A stretch of 43,682 nucleotides of DNA from Oscillospiraceae bacterium (GCA_015068855.1 SVJS01000008.1:1-43682); one strand, 5' to 3'. Positions 33,133-41,535 are shown, numbered from the stretch's first letter. Notes: generated from the sequence alone by a model not told the origin. Numbers and translations: made by a program.

Positions 33133-33447
33133 ATGTATTGTAAGAAATGTGGAAGCGTATTGAGAGAAAACACTGTTTATTGCGATAGGTGTGGCACAGG
33201 TGCAAACATAAAAAGCAAAACCAAACAGACAAATGTGTTAGCAATAATTGGGATAATTGTAGCGGGCATTTCAATATTTTTAAATTTCTGGGGGCTGGTT
33301 GGTATAGCCTCTGTAATTCTTTCTTCTATGGGTTTAATTCAAATTAATAAAACCGGAGAAAAGGGCAAAGGGATGGCAATTACAGGCATATCGATAGGTG
33401 CGTTTTCAATACTTTATGGATTTCTAATGATTATTGTTTTGATTTAG
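33133..33447 (+). CDS. Zinc-ribbon protein with two transmembrane helices
   Basis: 104 aa. N-terminal zinc ribbon MYCKKCGSVLRENTVYCDRCG (CxxC...CxxC), a short basic linker, then two hydrophobic helices (LAIIGIIVAGISIFLNFW and GISIGAFSILYGFLMIIVLI) as in DUF4190-type proteins. Strong poly-G ribosome site (GGGGGG) upstream. The function is unknown. Paired with the next small membrane protein. Confidence 0.75.
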   Translation: MYCKKCGSVLRENTVYCDRCGTGANIKSKTKQTNVLAIIGIIVAGISIFLNFWGLVGIASVILSSMGLIQINKTGEKGKGMAITGISIGAFSILYGFLMIIVLI

Positions 33448-33461
33448 GAGGAGAAAATACG

Positions 33462-33740
33462 ATGAAAAAATATTTATACTCTTTTGGTGCATTACTGTTA
33501 GGAGGTGTACTTTGTTTTTTGCCTAGCCTATATGTATCCCAAAACAATTATAAGATAGCGGGATATATGGTTGCAGCAAATCATGGAGATAACAGTGAAC
33601 TAGAAAAATTTGAGAAACTTTCTGAATTTGCAGATATTTGTTTAGTGCTTGGAATTATACTTTGTGCTGTGGCTATTGTTATGTTAGTCGTCGCTATATA
33701 TAAAAAAATCAAAAGCAAAAGTAATGATAACAATATGTGA
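33462..33740 (+). CDS. Small two-helix membrane protein
   Basis: 92 aa with an N-terminal helix (YSFGALLLGGVLCFLPSLYV), an outside-facing loop of about 35 residues and a second helix (ICLVLGIILCAVAIVMLVVAI), ending in a Lys-rich tail. AGGAGG lies upstream. It starts 14 bp after the zinc-ribbon gene, so they form an operon. I do not recognise it. Confidence 0.65.
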   Translation: MKKYLYSFGALLLGGVLCFLPSLYVSQNNYKIAGYMVAANHGDNSELEKFEKLSEFADICLVLGIILCAVAIVMLVVAIYKKIKSKSNDNNM

Positions 33741-33847
33741 AGTTATCCAACGCTCTAAGAATCAGAGAATTTGTATAGCTCAAATGCCGAATTTATAAGG
33801 CACCTTTATACCTTATAAATTAGCAAAAGAGGTCCCTTGCCCTACAT

Positions 33848-33883
33848 AAAAGGCAGAAACGAAATCAATCGTTTCTGCCTTTT
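33848..33883. terminator. Terminator hairpin
   Basis: AAAAGGCAGAAACGA aatcaa TCGTTTCTGCCTTTT, perfect 15-bp stem usable in both directions. The rest of 33741-33973 has another T-tailed hairpin (ACCACCCT...AGGTGGTTCTTTTT, 33909-33929) and no gene. Confidence 0.8.
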
Positions 33884-33973
33884 AAAATTACTATCCTTAA
33901 GAGTATACCACCCTCAGGTGGTTCTTTTTGATAAAAGCTGTGCCTTGGCAGCGCAGCATTACACAGCGCACGT

Positions 33974-35200
33974 TCACAGCTCTTTCACTTTTTTTATAAT
34001 TTCTTTGGCTGTCAAAGCAGGCGACTCTGCTGCTTCCACTTCCACATGGCAGAACTGCCTGTAAAGCGGCAATCTGGTTTTGAACAGGGCTTCTATGGCC
34101 GCTTTGTCCTTAGATAAAGGGCGGTTGTCTGTGGCAAGGGCGTCAAGCTCTCTTTTGAGGAACACAACTGTGGAATTTTGCCGGAGAAAGCTGTAATTCT
34201 CCTGCCTCGTTACCGCGCCGCCGCCCGTGGCGATAATGCATCCGCTTTGTTTTCCCAGGCGGCAAAGAACTTCGCTTTCAGCCGCTCTGAATGCCTGCTC
34301 GCCCTTTTCTGTAATAAAAGCAGAGGGATGCATCCCGAAAGCAGCTTCAATTTCGCTGTCACTATCATAAAATTCACGGGACAAAAGCTCTGCCAGTTTG
34401 CGGCCCACGGTGGTTTTGCCGCAGCCGGGCATACCAATCAGCACGATGTTTTTCGTTTCCAGTTCCATCATTTTGCAAACTTCGTCAATGCGGGAGTCAC
34501 AAATCGCCTGCCCGCTGAAAATTTCGGCTGCCTTTTTGGCCTGCGCCACAAGCATGTAAAGCCCGTTACAGCTCACCATGCCTAAACGCTCAGCCTCCTC
34601 TAACAATCTGGTCTGGGCGGGATTATAAATTAGGTCAAGCACCGCCTCGCAGCACGTAAACAAACTAAGGTCCACAGGCGCCGCATCACTATTAGGATAC
34701 ATACCAACAGGCGAGGTGTTGACGAGCACGTGGCAGTCGGTATAAGCATGGATGGCTTCCTCATTATTATCCTTGTGAGAAAGCACCTTGACAGCGCCTG
34801 CACCCATATCCGAAAGCGCGGCGCACACCGCCTTTGAGGCACCTCCGCTACCGATGACAACCACGGTTTTCCCCTGCACCGTAACGCCGCTTTTCCTGAC
34901 CATTGCCATAAAGCCAAAATAATCGGTGTTATACCCTATCAGGGTGCTTCCCTGGCGCAGGACCGTGTTAACGGCACCAATGGCTTCAGCCTCGGGGGAG
35001 ATGGCATCAAGATAGCGCATGACCTCTTTTTTATATGGAATTGTAACGTTGAGCCCGTCAAATTCACGCTTCGCAAAAAAGTCAGAAACCGCCTCCCTTG
35101 CAAGCTCTTTAAGAGAATAGCTGTAACCGGCAAGGCAGGAATGAATTTTAGGCGAATACGAATGAGACAGGTGCTCCCCTATCAGATAGATGTGTTTCAT
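33974..35200 (-). CDS. aroE-aroK: Fused shikimate dehydrogenase-shikimate kinase
   Basis: 408 aa. Residues 1-250 are AroE: SHSYSPKIHS, the catalytic lysine in NVTIPYKKEV, AIGAVNTV, NTDYFGF and the NADP loop VVIGSGGASKAVCAAL. Residues about 252-408 are AroK: Walker A GMPGCGKTTVG, DSDSEIE, shikimate-binding FRAAESEVL and TGGGAVTR, lid R in DNRPLS. It converts 3-dehydroshikimate to shikimate to shikimate 3-phosphate. The start overlaps the pheA stop by 4 bp (ATGA). Last gene of the operon. The fusion is uncommon in bacteria. Confidence 0.95.
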   Translation of the reverse strand: MKHIYLIGEHLSHSYSPKIHSCLAGYSYSLKELAREAVSDFFAKREFDGLNVTIPYKKEVMRYLDAISPEAEAIGAVNTVLRQGSTLIGYNTDYFGFMAMVRKSGVTVQGKTVVVIGSGGASKAVCAALSDMGAGAVKVLSHKDNNEEAIHAYTDCHVLVNTSPVGMYPNSDAAPVDLSLFTCCEAVLDLIYNPAQTRLLEEAERLGMVSCNGLYMLVAQAKKAAEIFSGQAICDSRIDEVCKMMELETKNIVLIGMPGCGKTTVGRKLAELLSREFYDSDSEIEAAFGMHPSAFITEKGEQAFRAAESEVLCRLGKQSGCIIATGGGAVTRQENYSFLRQNSTVVFLKRELDALATDNRPLSKDKAAIEALFKTRLPLYRQFCHVEVEAAESPALTAKEIIKKVKEL

Positions 35201-36345
35201 GCTTCTCTGTAACTCCCAAGATATTTAATCTGCTTCGTTCCCAGCGACTGCACAAGCTGGTCGATTGCCAGCGTGAGCTTGTTTGAATAAACAGGAACAT
35301 CCAGGTCGAAATAGAACATAAACTCAAAATCACTTTCAGGAATGGGACGGCTTTCAAGCTTCAGAATGTTAATTCCGAAAGCATAGAAAATCGCCATGAT
35401 ATTATAAAGGGCACCCGCTCTGTGGGGCACTTTCAAAAGCAAGCTGGTTTTGTCGGCGCCGGGATAGATTTCAAGCTTCTTGGAAAAACAGATGAAGCGG
35501 GTGTAGTTATTGGCTGAATTCTGCACCTTGTTTTGCAAAATTTCAAGTCCGTACTGATTGCTGCAATCAGCCGAGCAAATGGCTGCAATGCTCTTGGACT
35601 TAGAGTCCGCCACTTTTTTGGCGGCAAGGGCCGTATTGTCACAGGGAATGATTTTAACGTTCTTCGATAAACCCGAAAGAAAATCGCTGCACTGAGAGAT
35701 TGCCTGCGGATGTGAATAAACCTCCAAGATGCTATCAATGGTTGCGCCCTCATTGGCAACAAGGCTGTGCTCAATGTGCATTTTCGTGCTGCGGACAATG
35801 TTAAAATTATATTGTGACATTAACGAATAGATTTGGTTAACTGAACCTGCACTACTGTTTTCAAGGGGCACAACGCCATATTGGCACAAGCCGTTGCTCA
35901 CGGCCTGGAACACCGCCTCAAAGCTTTTCAAATACATAATAGAGGGCTTTTCAAAAATCTTTTCACAAGCATGGGCTGAATGGGCACCCTCCACGCCCTG
36001 ACAGGCAACGATTGCCTTTTCGGGGAACAACGCAGGGGTTTCCTCAATGGCCCGTTCAATCGCTTCTGAAAGATGGGACTGTCCGAAAAGCATTTTGCTC
36101 TGGAACATCCGGCTCAGTTCAAGCAGGGAGCCATAGAGTCTTCGTGTCATATCGCCATAATCTTCTCCGGCCATCTCTTCTATGCTGTCTAACAGCGTTC
36201 TTTCCCGTTCTCTGTCAAAAACAGGCACGCCGTTTTCTTTCTTATAGGCTGCAACCTCTTTGACCACTTCCATTCTTTCGCAAAAAAGCTTCACAAGCTC
36301 CTTATCAATAGCGTCGATTTTACTTCTGCTTTCTTGAATATCCAT
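35197..36345 (-). CDS. pheA: Bifunctional chorismate mutase-prephenate dehydratase (P-protein)
   Basis: 382 aa. The AroQ-type mutase domain (about 1-85) has the Arg/Lys/Glu pattern of SRSKIDAIDKELVKLFCERM. Prephenate dehydratase (about 105-280) shows YGVVPLENSSAGSV and SHPQAISQCSDFL. The C-terminal ACT domain (KTSLLLKVPHRAGALYNIMA; LESRPIPES) is the phenylalanine feedback site, with the ESRP motif intact. ATG 36345 is preferred to ATG 36351 for spacing to GGAAGG. Makes phenylpyruvate for Phe. Confidence 0.93.
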   Translation of the reverse strand: MDIQESRSKIDAIDKELVKLFCERMEVVKEVAAYKKENGVPVFDRERERTLLDSIEEMAGEDYGDMTRRLYGSLLELSRMFQSKMLFGQSHLSEAIERAIEETPALFPEKAIVACQGVEGAHSAHACEKIFEKPSIMYLKSFEAVFQAVSNGLCQYGVVPLENSSAGSVNQIYSLMSQYNFNIVRSTKMHIEHSLVANEGATIDSILEVYSHPQAISQCSDFLSGLSKNVKIIPCDNTALAAKKVADSKSKSIAAICSADCSNQYGLEILQNKVQNSANNYTRFICFSKKLEIYPGADKTSLLLKVPHRAGALYNIMAIFYAFGINILKLESRPIPESDFEFMFYFDLDVPVYSNKLTLAIDQLVQSLGTKQIKYLGSYREA

Positions 36346-36361
36346 GTTCATGCCTTCCTTA

Positions 36362-37432
36362 TCACAAAATTAAATTAGCTATGGCGATGGCTGCTGCTGC
36401 TTCAACGCAGGGCACAGCCCGTTTAACAATGCATGGGTCATGCCGGCCCTTAATGGCAAGAGTTGTGTTTTTCCTGCGTGACAGTGACACCGTTTGCTGC
36501 TCGATGGCAATGGACGGCGTTGGCTTAAACCAGGCTCTGAACAAAATGGGCATACCTGATGATAAGCCACCCAGTATGCCACCGTGATGATTGGTGACGG
36601 TTCGGATGTCTCCGGTTTTTGTCACGGTAAAGGGGTCGTTATGCTCCGAGCCAAGCATTTGGCCTGCCTTTGTGCCGGCACCAAATTCGATGGCCTTAAC
36701 TGCCGGAATGGCAAACACCGTGGAGGAAATTCTGTTTTCAAGTCCCCCAAAATAGGTGTCACCGATGCCTGCCGGCATCCCGCAAACGGCACATTCTATG
36801 CTGCCGCCGACGCTGTCTCCCCGGCTCTTTGCTGCGAGTATCACCGCTTTCATTCTCTCTGCGGCCTCATCGTTTAGGGTGGGAAACTCCTTCGTGTCTA
36901 CAAAATCGGCTTGGGAAACCAAGCACGCATCAAAGCAATCATCCTCTTCGCTTGCGATGGACGCGATGTGCGCCCCTATATAAATGCCTTCGGCTTCCAG
37001 CATCTGCTTCAAAACGCCGCCGGCAATGCACATGGGCGCCGTCAGTCTGCCGGAAAACTGTCCTCCGCCGCTTACGTCACGACTGTCTCCCCATTTGGCC
37101 CAGGCGGCATAATCAGCGTGAGACGGTCTTGGTGTGTCTTGCAGAGATGCGTAATCCGCAGAGCGGGTGTTCGTGTTTTCAATTTCTGCACAAAACGGAG
37201 ACCCGCACGTTTTTCCGCCGACAAGTCCCGATACAATCCTGACTGCATCAGCTTCTTTTCGCGGGGTAGAAAAACTGTCGTTTCCCGGTGCCCGCCGTGC
37301 CATAAACCGGGCGAGCTTATCCTCGTCCAGCGCAAAGCCCGCAGGAAGATTTTCAATCATAACACCCATTTTTTCTGAATGCGACTGACCGAAAATTGAT
37401 ATTTTAATGTTGTCTCCATAGGTAAAGCTCAT
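36362..37432 (-). CDS. aroC: Chorismate synthase
   Basis: 356 aa FMN-dependent enzyme eliminating phosphate from EPSP to give chorismate. Signatures: GQSHSEKMGVMIENLPAG (His acid), MARRAPGNDSFSTPRKEADAV, RPSHADYAAWAKWG, DVSGGGQFSGRLTAP, and the C-terminal GRHDPCIVKRAVPCVEA. GGGAGG precedes ATG 37432. Normal length. Confidence 0.96.
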   Translation of the reverse strand: MSFTYGDNIKISIFGQSHSEKMGVMIENLPAGFALDEDKLARFMARRAPGNDSFSTPRKEADAVRIVSGLVGGKTCGSPFCAEIENTNTRSADYASLQDTPRPSHADYAAWAKWGDSRDVSGGGQFSGRLTAPMCIAGGVLKQMLEAEGIYIGAHIASIASEEDDCFDACLVSQADFVDTKEFPTLNDEAAERMKAVILAAKSRGDSVGGSIECAVCGMPAGIGDTYFGGLENRISSTVFAIPAVKAIEFGAGTKAGQMLGSEHNDPFTVTKTGDIRTVTNHHGGILGGLSSGMPILFRAWFKPTPSIAIEQQTVSLSRRKNTTLAIKGRHDPCIVKRAVPCVEAAAAIAIANLIL

Positions 37433-37461
37433 CTTTGTTCCCTCCCGATCGAGTCTTGTTT

Positions 37462-38502
37462 TCAGATACCGTCATCCAATATGGTCGCCAGCTCTGCAAG
37501 GGTTATTTTTTCCACCCGGCAGACGCCCACCTCTGTGGGAACAACCAAATTCATGGTGCTGCCTTCCATTTTTTTATCGCTGGCACACAGGCTCACAAGC
37601 TCCTGGCTTGTAAACGTGCAGGTTGTGGGCAACGCATTTGCTTTCAGATACTGTTCCAAAAAAGCCGCCGTGCCCGCCTGGCACAAGCCTCTCTTTTCCC
37701 ACGCTCTCGTGATTATGCTCATGCCGATGGCAACCGCGTTGCCGTGCGTTATACCAAAGCTTGAAAGCGCCTCAATGGCATGACCGATGGTGTGCCCGAA
37801 ATTGAGGAGTCGTCTGATGCCGCCCTCAAATTCGTCCTCCCTGACAATGTCACTTTTAATCCTGATGCATTCTGCAATCACGTCATCAAGCTTATCTTCG
37901 TTTAACAACTCAAAAATATTGTTTTTCGTTATCATGGCATATTTAATCACTTCTGCCATGGCATCCTGTAAAAACTGCTGCGGCAGGGTGGTAAGCACCG
38001 CCGTATCCACCAGAACAAAGTCCGGCTGATAAAAAGCACCGGCAAGATTTTTGCCTGCTGCAAGGTCGATGGCCGTCTTCCCGCCAACCGATGAATCCAC
38101 CATAGCAAGCAGCGAGGTTGGAATTTGCACAAAATGAATCCCGCGCATGTAGCTTGCGCTGCAAAAACCGGCCAAATCGCCCGTTACGCCGCCGCCAAGG
38201 GCAAACACGCTGTCGGTACGGGTAAAATGCTGCTGGGCAAGAAAGTTCAGAATCTCGATAAAATTCTCCGCATTTTTGGACTTTTCTCCGCTCTCAAAAA
38301 CATAGGAAAAGACCTCATATCCCGCTGCTTCAAGGGACTTTTTCACCCTCTCAAAGTAAAGGGGAAACACATGGCTGTCGCTAATCACGCAAACCTTGCC
38401 GGCAAGACCATGCTTTTGGGAAAGTTCGCCTATTCTGTCCAAAAGTCCTTTTTCTATCAACACTTTATAGGGCCTAGATGCTTCCACGCTAATGATGTTC
38501 AT
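37462..38502 (-). CDS. aroB: 3-dehydroquinate synthase
   Basis: 346 aa NAD- and metal-dependent enzyme making 3-dehydroquinate from DAHP. Motifs: VFALGGGVTGDLAGFCSASYMRG, IPTSLLAMVDSSVGGKTAID (with LAAGKNLAGAF), MAEVIKYAMI and metal His in LNFGHTIGHAIE. ATG 38502 is one base after the tyrA stop; upstream in-frame codons are GTG/TTG. Usual length. Confidence 0.96.
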   Translation of the reverse strand: MNIISVEASRPYKVLIEKGLLDRIGELSQKHGLAGKVCVISDSHVFPLYFERVKKSLEAAGYEVFSYVFESGEKSKNAENFIEILNFLAQQHFTRTDSVFALGGGVTGDLAGFCSASYMRGIHFVQIPTSLLAMVDSSVGGKTAIDLAAGKNLAGAFYQPDFVLVDTAVLTTLPQQFLQDAMAEVIKYAMITKNNIFELLNEDKLDDVIAECIRIKSDIVREDEFEGGIRRLLNFGHTIGHAIEALSSFGITHGNAVAIGMSIITRAWEKRGLCQAGTAAFLEQYLKANALPTTCTFTSQELVSLCASDKKMEGSTMNLVVPTEVGVCRVEKITLAELATILDDGI

Positions 38503-38503
38503 A

Positions 38504-39334
38504 TCAATCAACACTTTCTTTTATTTTGGTTCCCTCTTCCAAAAGAGAAAACAGTTCTTCCCGGTTCTTTCCTTTAATCGCGTCGCTATATTGCCTTAAA
38601 TGGTCAATGAGCAAATCAATTTCAAAGCTCAGATTGTCTGCATTTTCAAGAAAAAGCTCCGTCCACATGTGGCTGTTTAGTTTTGCTACACGGGTTAAAT
38701 CTCTGTAACTGCCTGCCGAAAATCCCTTATGCACCTTGGCGTTGGGACTTTTCACATAGGCGTTGGAAACAACGTGCGCAAGCTGGGAGGTGTAGGCAAT
38801 GATTGTGTCATGCTCCTCTGCGCTTGTGATGGTAACACTTTTGAAGCCGATGCTGACTAAAAGCTTTTTTAAGGCCTCCAGCACTTCAATTTTCTCGTCC
38901 TTATGCGGCACTAAAATCATGGATGCCTTATCAAACAGGGAAGCACGGGAATATTTGAAACCGGAAAACTGCGTGCCCGCCATGGGATGACCGCCGATGA
39001 ATCGGAACCCATATTGCTCGGCAATCGTAAAGCACTGCTCACAAACGGCCCTTTTGGTGCCTGCACAATCCACAACCACGGCTGTTTTCGAGATTTTTTC
39101 TGCAAACCTTGTCAAAAATTCCGTTACCGCCTCCGGATATAAGGCGATAAAAATATAGTCACACTCGCCAATGGCATCCTCCGTCAGCTCGCCATCAATG
39201 GCCTCCACAAGCAGGGAGCGCATAACGGTCCCTCTGTCTATATCATAGCCAAAAACCGTCACACCGTCAAGAGCGGAAAAGCCCTTGGCCAGCGAGCCAC
39301 CGATGAGGCCCAGACCGGCTACTGCTATTTTCAT
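38504..39334 (-). CDS. tyrA: Prephenate dehydrogenase
   Basis: 276 aa, NAD(P) Rossmann motif VAGLGLIGGSLAKGF at the start, then VVDCAGTKRAV, GGHPMAGTQFSGF (catalytic His), YTSQLAHVVSNAY and the helical C-terminal dimer domain ending with FSAGSYRDLTRVA. It oxidises prephenate to hydroxyphenylpyruvate for Tyr. No ACT domain is fused, so direct tyrosine feedback is not evident. Confidence 0.95.
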   Translation of the reverse strand: MKIAVAGLGLIGGSLAKGFSALDGVTVFGYDIDRGTVMRSLLVEAIDGELTEDAIGECDYIFIALYPEAVTEFLTRFAEKISKTAVVVDCAGTKRAVCEQCFTIAEQYGFRFIGGHPMAGTQFSGFKYSRASLFDKASMILVPHKDEKIEVLEALKKLLVSIGFKSVTITSAEEHDTIIAYTSQLAHVVSNAYVKSPNAKVHKGFSAGSYRDLTRVAKLNSHMWTELFLENADNLSFEIDLLIDHLRQYSDAIKGKNREELFSLLEEGTKIKESVD

Positions 39335-39346
39335 ATTGTCACCCTC

Positions 39347-40348
39347 TTACCTAAGTGCGGCAAGCACTTTTTTAACGGCTGTTGCCGTATCTTCAAATTG
39401 CTCCGGTGTTAACGATTGCGGTCCGTCACAGAGCGCATATTGCGGGTTGTTATGAACCTCAATCATGAGTCCGTCTGCGCCCACAGCCGTTGCAGAAAGA
39501 GAAAGCGGTTTAACCAGTCTTGAAACACCGCTGGCATGGCTCGGGTCCACCACAACGGGCAAATGACTGAGCTCTTTGAGCATGGGAACGGCTGAAATAT
39601 CAAGGGTGTTTCTTGTGTATGTCTCAAAGGTTCTGATGCCTCTTTCGCAAAGAATAACGTTCTCGTTTCCCTCGGACATAACATATTCAGCGCTCATCAA
39701 AAATTCTTTTAATGTGTTAGCCAGGCCTCGTTTGAGCAAAATTGGCTTTTTCGTTTTGCCAAGCTCCTTCAAAAGCTCGAAATTCTGCATGTTTCTTGCG
39801 CCGACCTGAATGATATCCACATCTTCAAACAGGGGAATATGGTCTGCATCCATAATTTCAGTTATGATGGGAAGACCGGTTTCTTTTTTGGCGGTGAGCA
39901 AAAGCGCAAGGCCCTCAGCGCGCAGGCCCTGAAAATCGTAAGGAGAGGTTCTCGGCTTGAAGGCACCGCCGCGCAGAATGGTTGCACCCGCTGCCTTAAC
40001 AGCCTGTGCAACGGCAACAATCTGTTCTTCTGACTCCACAGAACAGGGGCCTGCAATCAGAGCAAAGTGGCCGCCACCAATTTTGGTATTGCCCACCTCA
40101 ATAACCGTGTCTTCCGGATGAAATTTCCTGTTGGCGTTCTTAAAGGGGTCAGACACTCGTGTCACCTGCGAAACAATATCCAAACCCTCCAAAAGCTCCG
40201 TATCAATTTTTGTAGTGTCGCCCACAAGGCCGATGACAGTATGCGTTTCCCCTCGGGAAAAATGCAGTTTCACATCCTGTGCTTCAATCCAGGAAACCAG
40301 ATTGTCAAACTGTTCTTGTGATGCGCTGTTGTTAACGACGACTATCAT
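39347..40348 (-). CDS. aroF: DAHP synthase (type I-beta) with N-terminal ferredoxin-like domain
   Basis: 333 aa. Residues 1-70 are the small ferredoxin-like regulatory domain of Thermotoga-type enzymes. The TIM barrel has IAGPCSVESEEQIV, RGGAFKPRTSPYDFQGL, QVGARNMQNFELL, LKRGLANTLKE, CERGIRTFETYTRNTLD and VDPSHASG. It condenses PEP and erythrose 4-phosphate, the entry step. AAGGAG precedes ATG 40348. First gene of the operon, behind the attenuator. Confidence 0.96.
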   Translation of the reverse strand: MIVVVNNSASQEQFDNLVSWIEAQDVKLHFSRGETHTVIGLVGDTTKIDTELLEGLDIVSQVTRVSDPFKNANRKFHPEDTVIEVGNTKIGGGHFALIAGPCSVESEEQIVAVAQAVKAAGATILRGGAFKPRTSPYDFQGLRAEGLALLLTAKKETGLPIITEIMDADHIPLFEDVDIIQVGARNMQNFELLKELGKTKKPILLKRGLANTLKEFLMSAEYVMSEGNENVILCERGIRTFETYTRNTLDISAVPMLKELSHLPVVVDPSHASGVSRLVKPLSLSATAVGADGLMIEVHNNPQYALCDGPQSLTPEQFEDTATAVKKVLAALR

Positions 40349-40359
40349 CCTAACATCTC

Positions 40360-40405
40360 CTTACAAAATAAAAATAGGCTCCGCAGTGATTGAAACTGCA
40401 GAGCC
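40360..40405 (-). terminator. Attenuator terminator of the aro operon
   Basis: Minus strand GGCTCTGCAGT / ACTGCGGAGCC, 11 bp with one G-U, 7-nt loop, then TATTTTTATTTT. An alternative pairing of the left arm with GCTGCA upstream (see leader) would prevent it. Confidence 0.9.
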
Positions 40406-40442
40406 ATAAATGAAATCTGATTAATTGCAGCACAAATCACTT

Positions 40443-40505
40443 TTACTTTTCAGAATTAATAAAGTAAAAGTAAAAATATGCATTTGCAGCAACAGATACG
40501 TTCAT
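40443..40505 (-). CDS. Aromatic-rich leader peptide of the aro operon
   Basis: 20-codon frame starting ATG 40505 with AGGAGA 5 nt upstream; the peptide contains AYFYFYF followed by INSEK and stop. Six consecutive Tyr/Phe codons are placed just before a segment (ATTAATT) that can pair with AATTAAT downstream. Stalling for Tyr- or Phe-tRNA would free GCTGCA to pair with TGCAGT and block the terminator. This is the layout of ribosome-mediated attenuation, as in pheA leaders of enterobacteria. Confidence 0.85.
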   Translation of the reverse strand: MNVSVAANAYFYFYFINSEK

Positions 40506-40534
40506 CTTTTTCTCCTATAAAAACTTTTTTTCAT

Positions 40535-40563
40535 ATTGTAGCACACAAAATTTTAGTTGTCAA
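40535..40563 (-). promoter_or_regulatory. Promoter of the aro operon
   Basis: Minus strand TTGACA (40563-40558), 17-bp spacer, TACAAT (40540-40535). The expected +1 near 40528 gives a leader of about 180 nt. Confidence 0.9.
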
Positions 40564-40582
40564 GACCTTTTACATAATTTTA

Positions 40583-41197
40583 TCACTTTTTCCGTGCCGT
40601 TATAATGCTGTAAACCACAGCGATACCGGCATAGGGCAGCAGCAAAAGCAAACAAACAATCGTGCTGATTGGCGGAAAAAACACACTCAGGCAGAACAGA
40701 AAACCCATAATCACGGTTTCATATCCGATAAACCGGTTAATTTTTCTCGCCTTTTCCGTATCAAGGTCGTAGTTTTTAATATAGTCGAACTTCGGGAGAT
40801 AGTTCCCCATAACTAAAAAGATGGCGCCGACAATCAGGGCAACTGATTTCCGAATATCCACATTCCAGCCCAGCGCATAACCAAACGTCAGCAGCTGTAA
40901 AACAAAGCACAGGCAGGGAATAATCCACTTGGTTACGGTGACAAACTTCTTTCTGTCGCCATGCTTATGCACATTAAAATCCGTGATAGCACAGCAAATC
41001 ATCTGTAAAACAACCATCAGGGCAGGGAGCGCAAACACCACAAAGCCCTTAGAGGCAAACCCGTCCGGGACGCCATAGATATTAAAATGAATTGCCATGG
41101 TTTCAGGCAAAGCATCCCAAAGCAAAACACCCGGCAAAATGGGCAACAGGCAGAAAAGACTTGTGATCGTTAACGATTTCCATTGTAAAAATTTCAT
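40583..41197 (-). CDS. SdpI-like membrane protein (DUF1648/SdpI)
   Basis: 204 aa with about six transmembrane helices. The N-terminus LPETMAIHFNIYGVPDGFASKG is the DUF1648 signature, and the C-terminal half (VGAIFLVMGNYLPK, then RFIGYETVIMGFLFC) resembles SdpI. In Bacillus subtilis SdpI confers immunity to the SdpC toxin and sequesters the repressor SdpR. The start overlaps the sdpR-like stop by 4 bp. No sdpC toxin gene is in the window. Confidence 0.85.
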   Translation of the reverse strand: MKFLQWKSLTITSLFCLLPILPGVLLWDALPETMAIHFNIYGVPDGFASKGFVVFALPALMVVLQMICCAITDFNVHKHGDRKKFVTVTKWIIPCLCFVLQLLTFGYALGWNVDIRKSVALIVGAIFLVMGNYLPKFDYIKNYDLDTEKARKINRFIGYETVIMGFLFCLSVFFPPISTIVCLLLLLPYAGIAVVYSIITARKK

Positions 41198-41463
41198 GAG
41201 CGATTGCCTCCTAACATATAAATCCAGCTAAGAACATCTTCAAAAACGGATGTATTGATTTCATAATAGATAAAATTTTTATGTTTCTGTTCAGAAATAA
41301 GGTCCGCACTTTTCAGTTTGGACAAGTGATAGGAAACCGTTGCACCCGTTAAATTGAATGCCGCTCCTATCTCTCCCGCTGATTTTCTGCCCTCTTTGAG
41401 CATGGCTAAAATATCCCGCCGCACAGGGTCGGAAATCGCTTTGAGGGTTTCCTGTATTGCCAT
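41194..41463 (-). CDS. ArsR-family autorepressor, SdpR-like
   Basis: 89 aa from ATG 41463, the last of three adjacent ATGs, best spaced to GAGGTGAT. The winged helix AIQETLKAISDPVRRDILAMLK, AGEIGAAFNLTGATVSYHLSKLK and DLISEQKHKNFIYYEIN fits SdpR. No metal-binding cysteine motif is present, which argues against metal sensing. It probably represses its own operon through the two palindromes that bracket the promoter. Confidence 0.88.
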   Translation of the reverse strand: MAIQETLKAISDPVRRDILAMLKEGRKSAGEIGAAFNLTGATVSYHLSKLKSADLISEQKHKNFIYYEINTSVFEDVLSWIYMLGGNRS

Positions 41464-41484
41464 CATCATCACCTCGTCAAACCT

Positions 41485-41504
41485 ATTTAGAAATATTTCT
41501 AAAT
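41485..41504. promoter_or_regulatory. SdpR-type operator, promoter-proximal copy
   Basis: ATTTAGAAATATTTCTAAAT, a perfect 20-bp palindrome just downstream of the -10. Confidence 0.75.
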
Positions 41505-41506
41505 AT

Positions 41507-41535
41507 AGAATACCATACGCGCACCGCCTTGTCAA
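41507..41535 (-). promoter_or_regulatory. Promoter of the sdpRI-like operon
   Basis: Minus strand TTGACA (41535-41530), 17-bp spacer, TATTCT (41512-41507), flanked on both sides by TTTAGA/TCTAAA palindromes. Confidence 0.8.

Noticed and set aside
40360-40530. T-box leader before aroF
   Set aside because: No specifier domain or T-box core (GGGTGGNACCGCG type) is visible, while a leader peptide with aromatic codons is.
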